Source: Limosilactobacillus gorillae (GTDB taxonomy: Bacteria; Bacillota; Bacilli; Lactobacillales; Lactobacillaceae). Taken from it: DNA of 64,000 bases. A program made the translations under genes and the position numbers. The notes under the pieces are model-generated. The model did not search any database. It saw only the letters and a program-made list of their open reading frames with translations, and was not told the DNA's origin. The stretch lies in the NCBI RefSeq assembly GCF_001293735.1, contig NZ_BCAH01000005.1:1-64000 (forward strand), written 5' to 3'. Shown here in pieces: positions 40,024-50,296 of this stretch (its first letter is position 1; each line of letters starts with the position of its first letter).

Positions 40024-42417
40024 TTACTTGAGGCCCTTCCAAGTCCATTCGCTAACTTCCGGCATGTCATCACCGTAAGTGCGGATGTAGTGGTAGTGCT
40101 TAGATACCATATCGTCCATCTTTTGGGCGAAGGCGGCACCCTTTTGTTCGTAACCAGCCACGCTCAGGATAGCATCCTTAGCAAGGTGGTAACGATCAAG
40201 TTCGTTCAGGACACGCATGTCAAATGGCGTCGTGATGTCCCCATTTTCCATGTAGCTGTGTACGTGAATGTTGTGGTTGTGACGTGGGAAGAAGAGGCTT
40301 TGAACCATGTCACGGAAACCGTGCCATGCAAAGACAACTGGCTTGTCGGCCGTGAAGTAACGGTCGAAGTCGGCGTCAGAAAGGCCTTCAGGGTTCTTGT
40401 CTAAGGTCATCAACTTCATAACGTCAACCACGTTCAGAACCCGGATCTTGAGTTCTGGGAAGGCGTCGTGCAGAAGTTCAACGGCTGCAAAGACTTCTTC
40501 CGTTGGTTCCGTACCAGAAGCAGCGAAGACAACATCTGGGTCTTCACCTTGGTCAGTTGATGCCCAGTCAATGTAGCCCAGCCCATTAGCAACCAATTCA
40601 GTTGCTTCATCAATGGAGAACCATTGTTGACGTGGGTGCTTGGAAGTAACCAGAACGTTGATCTTTTCCTTTTCACGGAAGATCTTGTCAGAAACGGCCA
40701 ACAGAGTGTTGGTGTCCGCTGGCAGGTATTCACCGATCATGTCTGGACGTTCCTTTTCGTAAAGGTGAGTTAACAGACCTGGATCTTGGTGCGTGTAACC
40801 ATTGTGGTCTTGTTGGAAGACCGTAGAAGTGTCCACGAAAGTCAATGCTGGGTAATCATTCCGCCAGTATTGTTCCTTGGCCTTACGCATCCACTTCATG
40901 TGTTGAGTCAGCATGGAGTCAACAACCCGACCGAATGATTCGTAGGTTGCGAAGAACCCGTGACGACCAGTCAGAGTGTAACCTTCCAGGAATCCTTCTG
41001 CTTGGTGTTCAGATAATTGAGAGTCAATGATCCGACCAGTAGTAGAAAGGTCTTCATCGTTAGGTTCGTGAACTTGGGCAGTCCAGTCCCGCTTAGCAGA
41101 GTCTAAGGCTGCGTAAAGACGGTTAGACTTGGATTCATCAGGACCGAAACCACGGAAGTTTTCTGGGTTGAGTTCCATCATCTTGGCGATGTACTTACCC
41201 CATTCGATCATGTCTTGGTGAGTCTTGCCATCGCGAACGTCAACGGCGAAGTCACGGTAGTTAGGCATCCGAAGCGCCTTTTGGTTTGCACCACCGTTAG
41301 TTTCTGGGTTAACAGCCATCCGCAGTTCAGCAGCCGGAACGTTTTCACGAACGGCGTCAACTGGGTAACCATTTTCATCAAATAGTTCTTCTGGCTTGTA
41401 GGACTTCATCCAGTCAACCAGCATGTCCTTGTGTTCCATGGCGCCTTGAGCTACCGGAATTGGAATTTGGTGAGCACGGAAGGAGTTTTCGATTGGGTCA
41501 CCGTTCAAGTCCTTCGTTGGGCCAGTCCAACCCTTAGGTACCCGGAAGATGATAACTGGCCACTTAGCCATGGAACCATCCTTGGTGTCGCGAGCCTTCT
41601 TTTGGATTGCTTGGATTTCTTCAATGGCTTCGTCCATTACCTTAGCCATGTCAACGTGAACATCCATGTGGTCCCGAAGACCGTTGAATTCACCATCCTT
41701 GTAGGCAGTAACGAAGTAAGGCTTCCAGCCAAGACCTTCGAAGTACTTAGTAACTTCTTCGTCGCTCATGCGGGAAAGCATGGTTGGGTTAGAAATCTTG
41801 AACCCGTTAACTTGGAGGATTGGTAGAACAGCCCCGTCAGTAACTGGGTTGATGAAGCGGTTGGAGAACCAGGAAGCAGCCAGTGGGCCAGTTTCGAATT
41901 CACCGTCACCAATTTCAACAGCAGCGATTTGGTCTGGGTTGTCAAGGATTGCCCCAACACCGTGGGAAAGGGAGTAACCAAGTTCCCCACCTTCGTGAAG
42001 AGAACCTGGCGTTTCCGGTGCGGCGTGAGAAGCCGTCCCACCTGGGAAGGAGAAGTGCTTGAATAACTTAGCCATCCCGGCTTCATCTTGGGTAATTTCT
42101 GGGTAAATTTCCGTGTAGGAACCGTCCAAGTATGAGTTGTTAACCATTACTTGGCCACCGTGACCAGAACCTTCGATGTAGAACATCTTAACGCCGTACT
42201 TCTTGATAACCCGGTTTAAGTGGGCGTAAATGAAGTTTTGTGGAACAATCGTTCCCCAGTGACCGATTGGCTTTGGCTTAACGTCAGAAGCTTCTAGATC
42301 GCGACGTAACAATGGGTTGTTCATTAAGAACAGCGTCCCTACACTAAGGTAGTTAGCGGCACGCCAGTAAGCATCAACATTTTCCAAGTATGCCTTGGAA
42401 TCGTAATCTACTGCCAT
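40024..42417 (-). CDS. xfp: Xylulose-5-phosphate/fructose-6-phosphate phosphoketolase
   Basis: 797 residues, full length for the family. The thiamine-pyrophosphate motif is [16 protein letters not shown], followed by a series of conserved phosphoketolase histidines ([29 protein letters not shown]). It cleaves xylulose-5-phosphate to acetyl-phosphate and glyceraldehyde-3-phosphate, the defining step of heterofermentation. Monocistronic. Strong promoter TTGACT-16-TATTAT and a leader of about 75 nt. Its codon use is biased as in highly expressed genes. Confidence 0.97.
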   Translation of the reverse strand: MAVDYDSKAYLENVDAYWRAANYLSVGTLFLMNNPLLRRDLEASDVKPKPIGHWGTIVPQNFIYAHLNRVIKKYGVKMFYIEGSGHGGQVMVNNSYLDGSYTEIYPEITQDEAGMAKLFKHFSFPGGTASHAAPETPGSLHEGGELGYSLSHGVGAILDNPDQIAAVEIGDGEFETGPLAASWFSNRFINPVTDGAVLPILQVNGFKISNPTMLSRMSDEEVTKYFEGLGWKPYFVTAYKDGEFNGLRDHMDVHVDMAKVMDEAIEEIQAIQKKARDTKDGSMAKWPVIIFRVPKGWTGPTKDLNGDPIENSFRAHQIPIPVAQGAMEHKDMLVDWMKSYKPEELFDENGYPVDAVRENVPAAELRMAVNPETNGGANQKALRMPNYRDFAVDVRDGKTHQDMIEWGKYIAKMMELNPENFRGFGPDESKSNRLYAALDSAKRDWTAQVHEPNDEDLSTTGRIIDSQLSEHQAEGFLEGYTLTGRHGFFATYESFGRVVDSMLTQHMKWMRKAKEQYWRNDYPALTFVDTSTVFQQDHNGYTHQDPGLLTHLYEKERPDMIGEYLPADTNTLLAVSDKIFREKEKINVLVTSKHPRQQWFSIDEATELVANGLGYIDWASTDQGEDPDVVFAASGTEPTEEVFAAVELLHDAFPELKIRVLNVVDVMKLMTLDKNPEGLSDADFDRYFTADKPVVFAWHGFRDMVQSLFFPRHNHNIHVHSYMENGDITTPFDMRVLNELDRYHLAKDAILSVAGYEQKGAAFAQKMDDMVSKHYHYIRTYGDDMPEVSEWTWKGLK

Positions 42418-42498
42418 TTAAATATACACTCCTTAATAAAGATAACTACGTTTGACTTAGATAACGCATTGTAAATCGTAGATCAATTTACGGTTACT

Positions 42499-42526
42499 AT
42501 AATAAACGATTTTTAGTGAAAGTCAA
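42499..42526 (-). promoter_or_regulatory. Phosphoketolase promoter
   Basis: Minus strand: TTGACT (42526 to 42521), 16-nt spacer, TATTAT (42504 to 42499). Confidence 0.75.
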
Positions 42527-42579
42527 CCTTTTCAGAAATTGGACCGTATCAATTTCACCAAAATTTAACTTTCTTGGCT

Positions 42580-42608
42580 AAATCAAACCAATTTTATTAA
42601 TTGGTTCG
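42580..42608 (-). terminator. Terminator after the HAD gene
   Basis: Minus strand: AACCAATT, 5-nt loop, AATTGGTT, TGATTT tail. Confidence 0.65.
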
Positions 42609-42615
42609 TGATTTT

Positions 42616-43416
42616 TTAGTCATTTAATAGTTTTTCGATTGTCTTCAAAACCCCGTTTTCATCATTGGTTGGCGCCACAAATTTAGCCACCTGACGGACC
42701 CGCTGATCCCCGTTGGCCATCCCGTAACTTTGACCCACGTACTTGAGCATCGAAAAGTCGTTTTGGCCGTCCCCAAAGGCAACCATGTCCGCGGGGTCCC
42801 AGCCCCGCCGCTTAGCTAGTGCCTTCAACCCGGTTGCCTTGTCCATTCCGGCCACAATAAGGTCTAAGTTACCGTAGCCAGACGAGACAGCCTCTAAACG
42901 TCCCGCAAAGTCACGGTTGATTTTCACCTGCAACTCACTGGTTCGCTCACCCGGCACGTCCATCATCATCTTGGTGACCTGGTCATCAATCTCATTCAGG
43001 CTATCAATCTGCTTCATGTGGGGGTAGTGGGCCAGGGCCCGGGCTACAAAATCCGGGGCTTCGCTCTTGAAGGTATAGGCCGTATCAAAAGCGGAAATAA
43101 TGAAGTGACTCCCCTCAATCCGGCGGTGCAGAGCGGTTACTTTAGCCACCGTTTCCATATCAATCTCGCCGCAGTAAACCAGCTCGCCCCGATCAATCAC
43201 CTCAACCCCATTTTCGGCCACGAAGGCCAATTGGTCAACGTAATTAGGAAAGCGGTTCTTTAACTGGTAGTGGGGATTCCCCGAGGCCACCACGAATTGG
43301 ACATCGTGGGCCTGCATCAACTCAAAGACACGGGTAAAATAATCGTGGTCGTAATCACTTTTGGAATTCAAAAAGGTGCCATCCATGTCGACAGCAATCG
43401 CCTTAACCGTCATCAT
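42616..43416 (-). CDS. HAD-superfamily Cof-type phosphatase
   Basis: 266 residues. Motif I DMDGTFLNS with nucleophile and acid aspartates, motif II VASGNPHYQ, motif IV GDGQNDFSMLKY. C2B cap, so a Cof/YidA-like sugar-phosphate or cofactor phosphatase. The start directly follows the GntR stop (TAAATGATG), so it is co-translated with the regulator. The substrate is not determined. Confidence 0.9.
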   Translation of the reverse strand: MMTVKAIAVDMDGTFLNSKSDYDHDYFTRVFELMQAHDVQFVVASGNPHYQLKNRFPNYVDQLAFVAENGVEVIDRGELVYCGEIDMETVAKVTALHRRIEGSHFIISAFDTAYTFKSEAPDFVARALAHYPHMKQIDSLNEIDDQVTKMMMDVPGERTSELQVKINRDFAGRLEAVSSGYGNLDLIVAGMDKATGLKALAKRRGWDPADMVAFGDGQNDFSMLKYVGQSYGMANGDQRVRQVAKFVAPTNDENGVLKTIEKLLND

Positions 43417-44145
43417 TTACTCCTTATTAATTGAAACAAAGGTGTTATAGCGCATGTACTTATAGTGCACCCGCATGTTGGAAACTTCAAAGGGTGTTCC
43501 ATCGTCTAAAAAGAATACCCCTTCCATGATCCCTACCGGCTCAGTTGGTGTCAAGTTTAAGAGTTTTTGGTCGTTCTCCGTTGATGGTGCCACGGTTAAG
43601 GTCATATAGGAGCGAGTGACGGTCTTGTTCATCACCTCTTCCATGTGGTTGAAGATCGAGCCCCCCACCACCGCCGGCGAGAGAGTTGGGTTAATCTTAA
43701 TCGGAATATAACCCGTTTCGATCATGAAGGGTTGATCATCAATTAGACGAAGCCGTTCGATTCGGTAGACGAAGTCGTCAGCGCTCAAGAAAAGGTCCTG
43801 TTGGATTTCCTCGTCGGCAGCAATCACCTGGTAGTTCAAGAGCTTAATTGATTGTTTGCGCCCTTCAAATTTAAAGCTGTCGGTAATTCCCAGGTTACTC
43901 CCTTCATAGGAGAACATGGCCTGGTTCTTTAAGTACAGCGGGTTAATAAAGGTCCCTGACCCACGCTTTTTAAAGATAATCCCCTCTTGGGCCAAAACAT
44001 CTAAGGCACGCTTGATCGTACTCCGACTGACCCCATATTCTGCACTGAGGCTACGTTCATCGGGGAGCTTCATCTTTGGGTACTGGTGGGCCAGAATCTT
44101 ATGTTTTAAATCACGCATCACGGCGCGGTATACTAGGTCTGCCAT
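43417..44145 (-). CDS. GntR-family regulator with UTRA domain
   Basis: 242 residues: GntR winged HTH (about 1-70, RSLSAEYGVSRSTIKRALDVLAQEGIIF as a region) and UTRA ligand domain (about 90-235). UTRA domains bind sugar phosphates or similar. First gene of a two-gene operon with a HAD phosphatase. Confidence 0.9.
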   Translation of the reverse strand: MADLVYRAVMRDLKHKILAHQYPKMKLPDERSLSAEYGVSRSTIKRALDVLAQEGIIFKKRGSGTFINPLYLKNQAMFSYEGSNLGITDSFKFEGRKQSIKLLNYQVIAADEEIQQDLFLSADDFVYRIERLRLIDDQPFMIETGYIPIKINPTLSPAVVGGSIFNHMEEVMNKTVTRSYMTLTVAPSTENDQKLLNLTPTEPVGIMEGVFFLDDGTPFEVSNMRVHYKYMRYNTFVSINKE

Positions 44146-44295
44146 CTATTTAATCTTCCCCGTCCTTACATTTCCATTGAGTATGCTATGCTTATTGTAT
44201 TTAGGATACCATACCTTTAGGGAATTGGTTACTTACTTTCAAATTATTGGGCCGTTCCAAAACCGAACCGCCCAGCAAAAAAGGAGTCCAATTTT

Positions 44296-44796
44296 ATGAG
44301 TAAGAAAAAAAGTAAGCTAAAAAAGACCCAGGTCGAACAAATCCTTGATAAAAATGGGATCGCCTACAAACAGGCCCACTTTCCGACTAAGCAGGACGGT
44401 GATGTTCAAACCATGGTGGTTGACCACGGCGACGTCAATGAGCACCTCATCTATAAGACCTTAGTTCTAACCGGTAACACCACCGGTCCGTTAGTCGGAG
44501 TAGTCCCTGTTGATCGCCACCTAGACGAAAAGGCCCTGGCCCGGGTATCTGGCAATAAAAAGGTCGACATGGTGCCCTTAAAAAACCTCCTGAAGACCAC
44601 CGGCTACGTCCACGGGGCCAACACCCCGGTTGGGATTTACGAGAAGCACCACTACCCGATCTTCATTGATAATGAAGCAAAGCAGACGCCGACCATCTTT
44701 GTCTCCTCTGGGCAGCTAGGACGATCAGTCGAACTAAATGCTGAGGACCTTGGCAAGCTGGTCAATGCCACCTTCGCTGACATCCAAGCCCAGTAA
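44296..44796 (+). CDS. YbaK/EbsC-type aminoacyl-tRNA deacylase
   Basis: 166 residues. The YbaK fold is recognisable from the N-terminal helix followed by KTLVLTGN, VPVDRHLDEKALARVSG and FVSSGQLGRSVELNAEDLGKLV. Members hydrolyse Cys-tRNA(Pro). Strong ribosome binding site AAAGGAG. Its stop lies 1 nt before the start of the next gene. Confidence 0.9.
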   Translation: MSKKKSKLKKTQVEQILDKNGIAYKQAHFPTKQDGDVQTMVVDHGDVNEHLIYKTLVLTGNTTGPLVGVVPVDRHLDEKALARVSGNKKVDMVPLKNLLKTTGYVHGANTPVGIYEKHHYPIFIDNEAKQTPTIFVSSGQLGRSVELNAEDLGKLVNATFADIQAQ

Positions 44797-44797
44797 A

Positions 44798-45541
44798 ATG
44801 ACCGACTACTTGCAAAATTTCCTTACCGCCACCTGGTACTTGATCGCCATCCCGGCCCTCTTTGGTTGTGCTCTTTCGCTGATTTCCCACTGCAATAAGG
44901 CCCTGGTGGTCAAGCACTTTGGTTTCTTAGCCCAGGTGATCGGGGGCGGGATCGGGATCATTATCCACGAATTGAGCCACTTGATCGTCGCCCTGCTTTT
45001 TCGCCACCACATTCAGGGCGTTGCACTGTTACGCATCCCCAACTATAAGATCGAAGGTGACACCCAACTCGGCTACGTTCAACATACCTGGCAGCCAAGC
45101 TCACTTTACCAGCAAAGTGGCAACTTCTTCATTGGCCTCGCCCCACTAATTGGGGAAACCCTCTCCATAATTGCCCTAACCAAGCTCCTCGTTCCACCAG
45201 TCTTCTCCTGGTGGCTGGCAATTGAAAGTGGCAACCCCCAGGCCGACCCAAACGGCTTAGTCTGGTGGAAACTCTTAGTCTGGCTGATCCTGTTGGTCAA
45301 CATCAGCGTTGGCGGCTTTGACCTGTCGCCGGCTGACCTTGCCAACAGCGGCCAAGGCGTCCTCAGTCTCTTGGTTATCTACCTAGCCGCCCTGGTTATC
45401 GTTACCTTAGCGCTATCGCCAGCTGCCTTTAAGGCAACTTTGCTTGCCATCATGATACCGGTTTACTGGGCACTGGGGCTTGCTTTAGCCATCAACATTG
45501 CTACCTGGGGGTTAGTTGTCATGCTCGGTAAGGTAGCCTAG
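44798..45541 (+). CDS. Membrane protein with HExxH motif (M50-like peptidase candidate)
   Basis: 247 residues, about six hydrophobic helices. IIIHELSHLIVALLF (around residues 50-64) is a membrane-embedded H-E-x-x-H zinc motif as in site-2 proteases (M50). A second conserved zinc ligand NPDG is not obvious, though GGFDLSPADLAN near residue 170 could supply an aspartate. Translation is coupled to the YbaK-like gene (start 1 nt after its stop). Substrate unknown. Confidence 0.75.
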   Translation: MTDYLQNFLTATWYLIAIPALFGCALSLISHCNKALVVKHFGFLAQVIGGGIGIIIHELSHLIVALLFRHHIQGVALLRIPNYKIEGDTQLGYVQHTWQPSSLYQQSGNFFIGLAPLIGETLSIIALTKLLVPPVFSWWLAIESGNPQADPNGLVWWKLLVWLILLVNISVGGFDLSPADLANSGQGVLSLLVIYLAALVIVTLALSPAAFKATLLAIMIPVYWALGLALAINIATWGLVVMLGKVA

Positions 45542-45542
45542 T

Positions 45543-45571
45543 TTGACCGCCCCGCCAACGGCGCCTACAAT
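45543..45571 (+). promoter_or_regulatory. Promoter of the C69 dipeptidase gene
   Basis: TTGACC (45543-45548), 17-nt spacer, TACAAT (45566-45571). Confidence 0.75.
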
Positions 45572-45615
45572 ATAACTAATAATTATTACAATAATTAAAA
45601 GAAGGAATAACTACT

Positions 45616-47052
45616 ATGGAAAAGAGACTCTCTGCCTGCACCACCGTTCTGGTTGGAAAGGGCGCTACCATTGACGGTTCAACAATGGCCGCCAGAAATG
45701 ATGACACCTACGGCCCGCTGACCCCGCAACGTTTTGTGGTTTACCCAGAATATAAGAACCACCAAAACCAAGTTAAGTCCTATCTCAACCACTTTGTTGG
45801 CGACCGGCCAGCTAATGGCTACCGCTACCAAGGGGTTCCCAACGTCAATCTAGTGACCGACGGGGTCTACGATGAAAACGGCTTTAACGACCACAACGTC
45901 GGGATGTCGGCAACCGAAAGCGTCTATGCTAACGAACGGGTACTGGCTTTTGATCCTTTAAACCTTGAATCAGGCTTAAACGAAGACGTAATTGTCGCCA
46001 TGGTCCTCCCCTTCATCAACTCGGCCAAGGAAGGGGTCGCCTATCTCGGACAGCTCGTGGCCAAGTACGGCTCAGCCGAAGGAAACGGGGTCATCTTCTC
46101 TGATAAGGACGACGTTTGGTACATGGAAATTGTGACTGGTCATCACTGGGTTGCCCAACGGATCCCCGACGACGCCTATGCCGTGACCGGGAACCGGGTG
46201 GCCATCCAAGAGGTTGACTTTGATGACCAAGCTAACTTTATGTGGTCCGAGGGAATCCAAGAATTCGTCAGTGCTCACCACTTGAACCCGGACGTTGAAG
46301 GCTGGAACTTCCGCCACATCTTCGGGACCGCCACCACCTTTGACCAGCACTACAATACCCCACGCCAGTGGTATGGTCACCGCCTGCTGTCACCAGACAT
46401 TAAGATGGACCCCCTGGACTTTGACCTGCCCTTCATCCTAAAGCCCGATCGCAAGATCACCTTAGAGGACGTCCAAGAAGTGCTGGCCAGTCACTACCAG
46501 GGGACGGTCTACGATCCACTGGGCCACGGGGGAACTGAGCAGGAAAAGCACCTCTTTCGGCCAATTTCTTTGAACCGGACCCAAAACTCCCACGTCCTTC
46601 AGGTTCGCAATGATCTGCCCGAAGCCGCCTCAACAATCATGTGGATGAGCTTTGGGATTCCAACCTTCACCCCTTACGTGCCATTCTTCGGGAACGCCGA
46701 TGAAGTAGACGCCTCCTACCGTAACACGCCTAAGGAAATGGACGTTGACTTCAAGTCGGCCTACTGGATGTACCGGGCCCTTTCGATGCTAGTTGAATCC
46801 CACCACGCCGCATTCCTTCAGGACGACCTCGACTACCTAAAGGATGCCCGCGAATACTTCCACCGCTTCATTGATGAAGTAGCACCGCTTGTCAGCGGCA
46901 TGTCCAACCAGGAGGCTACGGCAATCCTAAGTGCCAAGAACCAGGAACTGGTCGCCGAAATGGCCGCCCGGACCAAGAAACTGATGGCCAAGCTGATGAT
47001 GAAGGGGCTAGAATTATCCAAGCTAACCTTCACGATGGACAAGAACTTATAA
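45616..47052 (+). CDS. pepD: C69-family dipeptidase (PepD type)
   Basis: 478 residues, complete. The nucleophile is the cysteine in LSACTTVLVG (Cys8), near the N-terminus as in Ntn-hydrolase dipeptidases. NDD and NEDVIVAM segments are conserved, as is DVWYMEIVTGHHWVAQRIPDD. Cytosolic; releases amino acids from dipeptides with broad specificity. Monocistronic. Confidence 0.93.
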   Translation: MEKRLSACTTVLVGKGATIDGSTMAARNDDTYGPLTPQRFVVYPEYKNHQNQVKSYLNHFVGDRPANGYRYQGVPNVNLVTDGVYDENGFNDHNVGMSATESVYANERVLAFDPLNLESGLNEDVIVAMVLPFINSAKEGVAYLGQLVAKYGSAEGNGVIFSDKDDVWYMEIVTGHHWVAQRIPDDAYAVTGNRVAIQEVDFDDQANFMWSEGIQEFVSAHHLNPDVEGWNFRHIFGTATTFDQHYNTPRQWYGHRLLSPDIKMDPLDFDLPFILKPDRKITLEDVQEVLASHYQGTVYDPLGHGGTEQEKHLFRPISLNRTQNSHVLQVRNDLPEAASTIMWMSFGIPTFTPYVPFFGNADEVDASYRNTPKEMDVDFKSAYWMYRALSMLVESHHAAFLQDDLDYLKDAREYFHRFIDEVAPLVSGMSNQEATAILSAKNQELVAEMAARTKKLMAKLMMKGLELSKLTFTMDKNL

Positions 47053-47091
47053 GCATCTAGCCCGGCACTTGGCAAGTTTGGTAGCGTAATG

Positions 47092-47143
47092 AAAAGGGAA
47101 TGTATCAGAAATCACGGTTTCTGATATATTCCCTTATTTTTTA
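47092..47143. terminator. Bidirectional terminator
   Basis: AAGGGAATGTATCAGAAA, 6-nt loop, near-complement ending ATTCCCTT, T-rich tails. Confidence 0.88.
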
Positions 47144-47670
47144 GGCCCCCCTTTAATTTTGGTCGGGGGTAGTTGTTCTTGTAAGACCATCAGCAGGGCC
47201 ATTGTTTTAAGGCGGCCAATCGTGGTATCAACCGCTTGCTTTAGGAGCTCATCGATTGCTGGGTTCAGGATTGTCTTGGGTGCCGCTTCTTCTTTTAAAG
47301 CGGCGTTAAAAAGGTCAACAAACCGGTCGTAAGCAGCCTTCGGATAGTTATTAACGGTTGCCTGATCGATGGCCGCCCGAATCGTTGGCAGGGCAAATGA
47401 GCCCTTTAAAAGGGAGATCACCGTCACAGCTGCCAGCTGGTTTTGGGAGTACTTCTTCTTGACTGGGGCGGTAATGATCCCCTTTTTAACATAGTTGTTA
47501 ATCATCGCTTTGGTTAAAGGCGTCACCGCCAGCGGGCGGAGGCGATCGTTAACCAGCCCAATAACCTGATCGGCGTACAGTTCCATGTCTGGAAACTCGT
47601 CCCAGTGCGGGAGTCGGACCTTACTTACCTGGTTTTTGAAGCGATCAAACTGTGCTTGTGATTGGGTCAT
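47134..47670 (-). CDS. DUF1836 domain protein
   Basis: 178 residues. LPHWDEFPDMELYADQVIGLV followed by MINNYVKKGIIT and a KKKYSQNQLAAVTVISLLK helix is the MerR-like HTH layout of DUF1836. Probably a DNA-binding protein of unknown target. It follows the NAD-binding protein gene by 10 bp and ends inside a bidirectional terminator. Confidence 0.82.
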   Translation of the reverse strand: MTQSQAQFDRFKNQVSKVRLPHWDEFPDMELYADQVIGLVNDRLRPLAVTPLTKAMINNYVKKGIITAPVKKKYSQNQLAAVTVISLLKGSFALPTIRAAIDQATVNNYPKAAYDRFVDLFNAALKEEAAPKTILNPAIDELLKQAVDTTIGRLKTMALLMVLQEQLPPTKIKGGPKK

Positions 47671-47679
47671 CATTTCCTC

Positions 47680-48195
47680 CTAACCCAGCCCCACCGACTG
47701 GTTAACGTACGCGTCGTCTTGCACCGCTGTGACAAGTAAAGCGACTGTGGCCGCCCTGCTGACGGCGGAGCGTGTGATCGGCTGCCCCTCTGGCTTAATT
47801 TTTCCCCCGCTCCCACTCGTTGGTGGGGTACGAACAATCACGTAGGGGTACTCCAGTTCATCAATCATCTTAACGGCGTAAAGGTGCTCCATTACCAACG
47901 CCTTACCGTCAGTATGGTACCATGCTCCCACCTGTTCTGGTTCAGCGTCATCAGCGGTACCAACCACTCCATGCATCACAATCCGGGCGGGGGCCGGCGA
48001 ACGGTCCACCAAAGCAACTAAATCACTCACCAAGTCTCCCACCGGCTCCAGTGGGTCCGGGAGCCAAACTAAAGTGGTGACCGGCTCTAAGGCCCCAGAA
48101 AAGTCAGTGGTCGCCTTCACGGCCACCCCTCGCTCTGAAAGAACTGCACTCAGGTCCGTCGCCATCTGACCCGTACCAACTATACGTACTTGCAT
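47680..48195 (-). CDS. NAD(P)-binding Rossmann-fold protein (NmrA-like, short)
   Basis: 171 residues from the ATG at 48195 (GGAGG at 6-7 nt; the ATG at 48201 is too close). RIVGTGQMATDLSAVL is a Rossmann-like glycine motif, and WYHTDGKALVMEHL and YVIVRTPPTSG align with the SDR-like NmrA/YwnB group, but the protein is shorter than usual. Function unknown. Upstream partner of the DUF1836 gene. Confidence 0.7.
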   Translation of the reverse strand: MQVRIVGTGQMATDLSAVLSERGVAVKATTDFSGALEPVTTLVWLPDPLEPVGDLVSDLVALVDRSPAPARIVMHGVVGTADDAEPEQVGAWYHTDGKALVMEHLYAVKMIDELEYPYVIVRTPPTSGSGGKIKPEGQPITRSAVSRAATVALLVTAVQDDAYVNQSVGLG

Positions 48196-48322
48196 TTTCA
48201 TCCTCCGTTTTCTTCATTGTACCGCAAACGTCAGGGCGTTGCTGCTTTAACCAGCCCACAAATGTTATAATAATTAACAACACAGCGCCCTTACTAAGGG
48301 CCTACTCATTGGGGGACTTATC

Positions 48323-49696
48323 GTGACTCATCAGCAAATGATCACCAATTTTACCATTATTTTCATCACCTTTGTCTTCGCCGCCTTCTTCGTGGCCGCC
48401 GAGTTTGCCCTGGTCCAAACCCGAGTAACCGCCCTTCAAGAACTGCAAGAACAGGGGAACAAGCCACGTCTGAAGGTCCAGCGAGCGATCACCATGGTTT
48501 CCAACTTGACCGAGTACCTCTCAACCACCCAGGTCGGAACCTCGGTGTGCGGGATTATCCTTGGCTGGGTTGGTGAACAAACGATCGAAGAACTCCTAAG
48601 CGACCTCCTGAAGTGGCCGGCCCTGGCTCTACCTAACGCCGGAGTCCACGCTATTTCAGCTATTGTCGGGGTCTTAGTGCTAACCTACTTTGAGGTTGTC
48701 TTGACCGAAATTGTTCCTAAAAACATTTCAATTGATGTCCCGGTTAAAATGCTCCTCTTTACCGTCACCCCCCTGCACTACTTCCACCTGCTTTTTTATC
48801 CCTTCGTGTGGCTCTTGAACACCTCGGCCAACGGGATTGTCCGCCTACTGGGTATGAAGCCAGCCAACGAAACCGACGAGGTCTTGTCTCAGGGTGAAAT
48901 CATTTCTTTATCACGCAATGCCGTCCGGAGTGGCCAACTCGGAAAAAACGACCTGGTCTACATGGAACGGGCCTTCGATTTTAACGATAAGGTCGCCAAA
49001 GACATCATGATTGATCGAACGCAGTTGACCGTTATTGACATCCAAGAAAGCGTCGGGGCCGCTCTGGATCTGTATATCTCCTCGCAGTATTCACGTCTGC
49101 CGGTGGTTGCCAACGGGGACAAAGATAAGATCTTAGGCTACGTCTTTAATTACGACTTGATCCGTCAGCAACGCGTTGACCCAACCGTCTCCTTAGCTAA
49201 GGTCTTACGCCACCTATCAACAACGGCAGAATCGACCCCCATCACTGAGGTCTTACAGATGATGATCCGTACCCGGGTCCCCATGGTTGTTGTAATCGAC
49301 GAGTACGGTGGAACATCGGGAATTATCACGGATAAGGATATTTACGAAGAGCTCTTCGGCACCGTCCGCGATGAAATTGATAACGTTGCCGATAATCTGA
49401 TTAAGAAGGGCGAACACGGTCAATTCGAAGTTGATGGCAAGACCACCACCTACGATTTTGAACGCTACTTTCATACTGACATCAAGGCCTTCGACCACTC
49501 TAACGCCGTTACCCTGGCCGGCTTTATTATGGAGACGACCCCCAAGGTCCATGAGGGTCAGGTCATCAACCTGGGTGAGTTTGAACTAACGGTGGCCGAC
49601 TACCAGAACGCCTACATTGATCGCTTTATCGTCAGACGACGTTCCGATACTCCTAGTCAACCCACCAACACCCCAATCGACCCGGCAGAATCCTAG
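48323..49696 (+). CDS. CNNM/HlyC-CorC family transporter
   Basis: 457 residues. Order: DUF21 membrane domain (1-190, three to four helices), two CBS domains (about 205-330), C-terminal CorC_HlyC domain (about 345-430). Family members export Mg2+ or Co2+ or protect against them. Start codon GTG with GGGGGA upstream. Monocistronic. Confidence 0.92.
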   Translation: MTHQQMITNFTIIFITFVFAAFFVAAEFALVQTRVTALQELQEQGNKPRLKVQRAITMVSNLTEYLSTTQVGTSVCGIILGWVGEQTIEELLSDLLKWPALALPNAGVHAISAIVGVLVLTYFEVVLTEIVPKNISIDVPVKMLLFTVTPLHYFHLLFYPFVWLLNTSANGIVRLLGMKPANETDEVLSQGEIISLSRNAVRSGQLGKNDLVYMERAFDFNDKVAKDIMIDRTQLTVIDIQESVGAALDLYISSQYSRLPVVANGDKDKILGYVFNYDLIRQQRVDPTVSLAKVLRHLSTTAESTPITEVLQMMIRTRVPMVVVIDEYGGTSGIITDKDIYEELFGTVRDEIDNVADNLIKKGEHGQFEVDGKTTTYDFERYFHTDIKAFDHSNAVTLAGFIMETTPKVHEGQVINLGEFELTVADYQNAYIDRFIVRRRSDTPSQPTNTPIDPAES

Positions 49697-49781
49697 CACA
49701 GCATGAGATAAAGTAATCCTTTCCAATCCCTTTTCTGGCGGGTAAAATAGGGTCTATAACTTAACAGGAGGCGCTCGTCAC

Positions 49782-50252
49782 ATGACATCTATCAACGTTT
49801 TATACATTTCCATTGAAGGAAACACCCGCTCATTCTTGAAACGGATGCAAACCTACGCCAACCAAATGAACAGCATTGATTCTTCTAATCCCACCATAAA
49901 CCTAAAGGAAGTCACTGCTCAAACGATCCCAGCCCACGAAGAAGAGCCCTTCTTTGCTTTTGTCCCAACCTACCTAGACGGCGGCGACGGCCTCACCTCT
50001 GGCTACACGGAAATGATGACTAACCCCTTAGGGGAGTACATTGCCGATGGCGACAACGCCGCTAACCTAATTGGTGTCGTCGGTAGTGGAAACAAGAACT
50101 TCAATGAGCAGTACTGCCTGACGGCCCGGATGTATGCCGAGGCCTTTGATGCCCCGTTCGTGGCTAATTACGAACTGCGTGGCACTAGCCAGGACTTAGA
50201 GGTTGTCTACGGACGCCTCAAGGACGCTGCCGCTAAATTCAATAAAGAATAA
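49782..50252 (+). CDS. nrdI: NrdI flavodoxin
   Basis: 156 residues. YISIEGNTRSFLKRM is the FMN-phosphate loop, and GVVGSGNKNFNEQYCLTA is the second flavin loop. NrdI helps assemble the manganese cofactor of class Ib ribonucleotide reductase. nrdE, nrdF and nrdH are not adjacent, so this copy stands alone. GGAGG ribosome binding site. Confidence 0.93.
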   Translation: MTSINVLYISIEGNTRSFLKRMQTYANQMNSIDSSNPTINLKEVTAQTIPAHEEEPFFAFVPTYLDGGDGLTSGYTEMMTNPLGEYIADGDNAANLIGVVGSGNKNFNEQYCLTARMYAEAFDAPFVANYELRGTSQDLEVVYGRLKDAAAKFNKE

Positions 50253-50296
50253 CTAAAAAAGGACGAATGCCTAAGCATTCGTCCTTTTTAGTTATT
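50251..50296. terminator. Bidirectional terminator
   Basis: AAAAAAGGACGAATGC, CTAA loop, GCATTCGTCCTTTTT. Confidence 0.92.
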
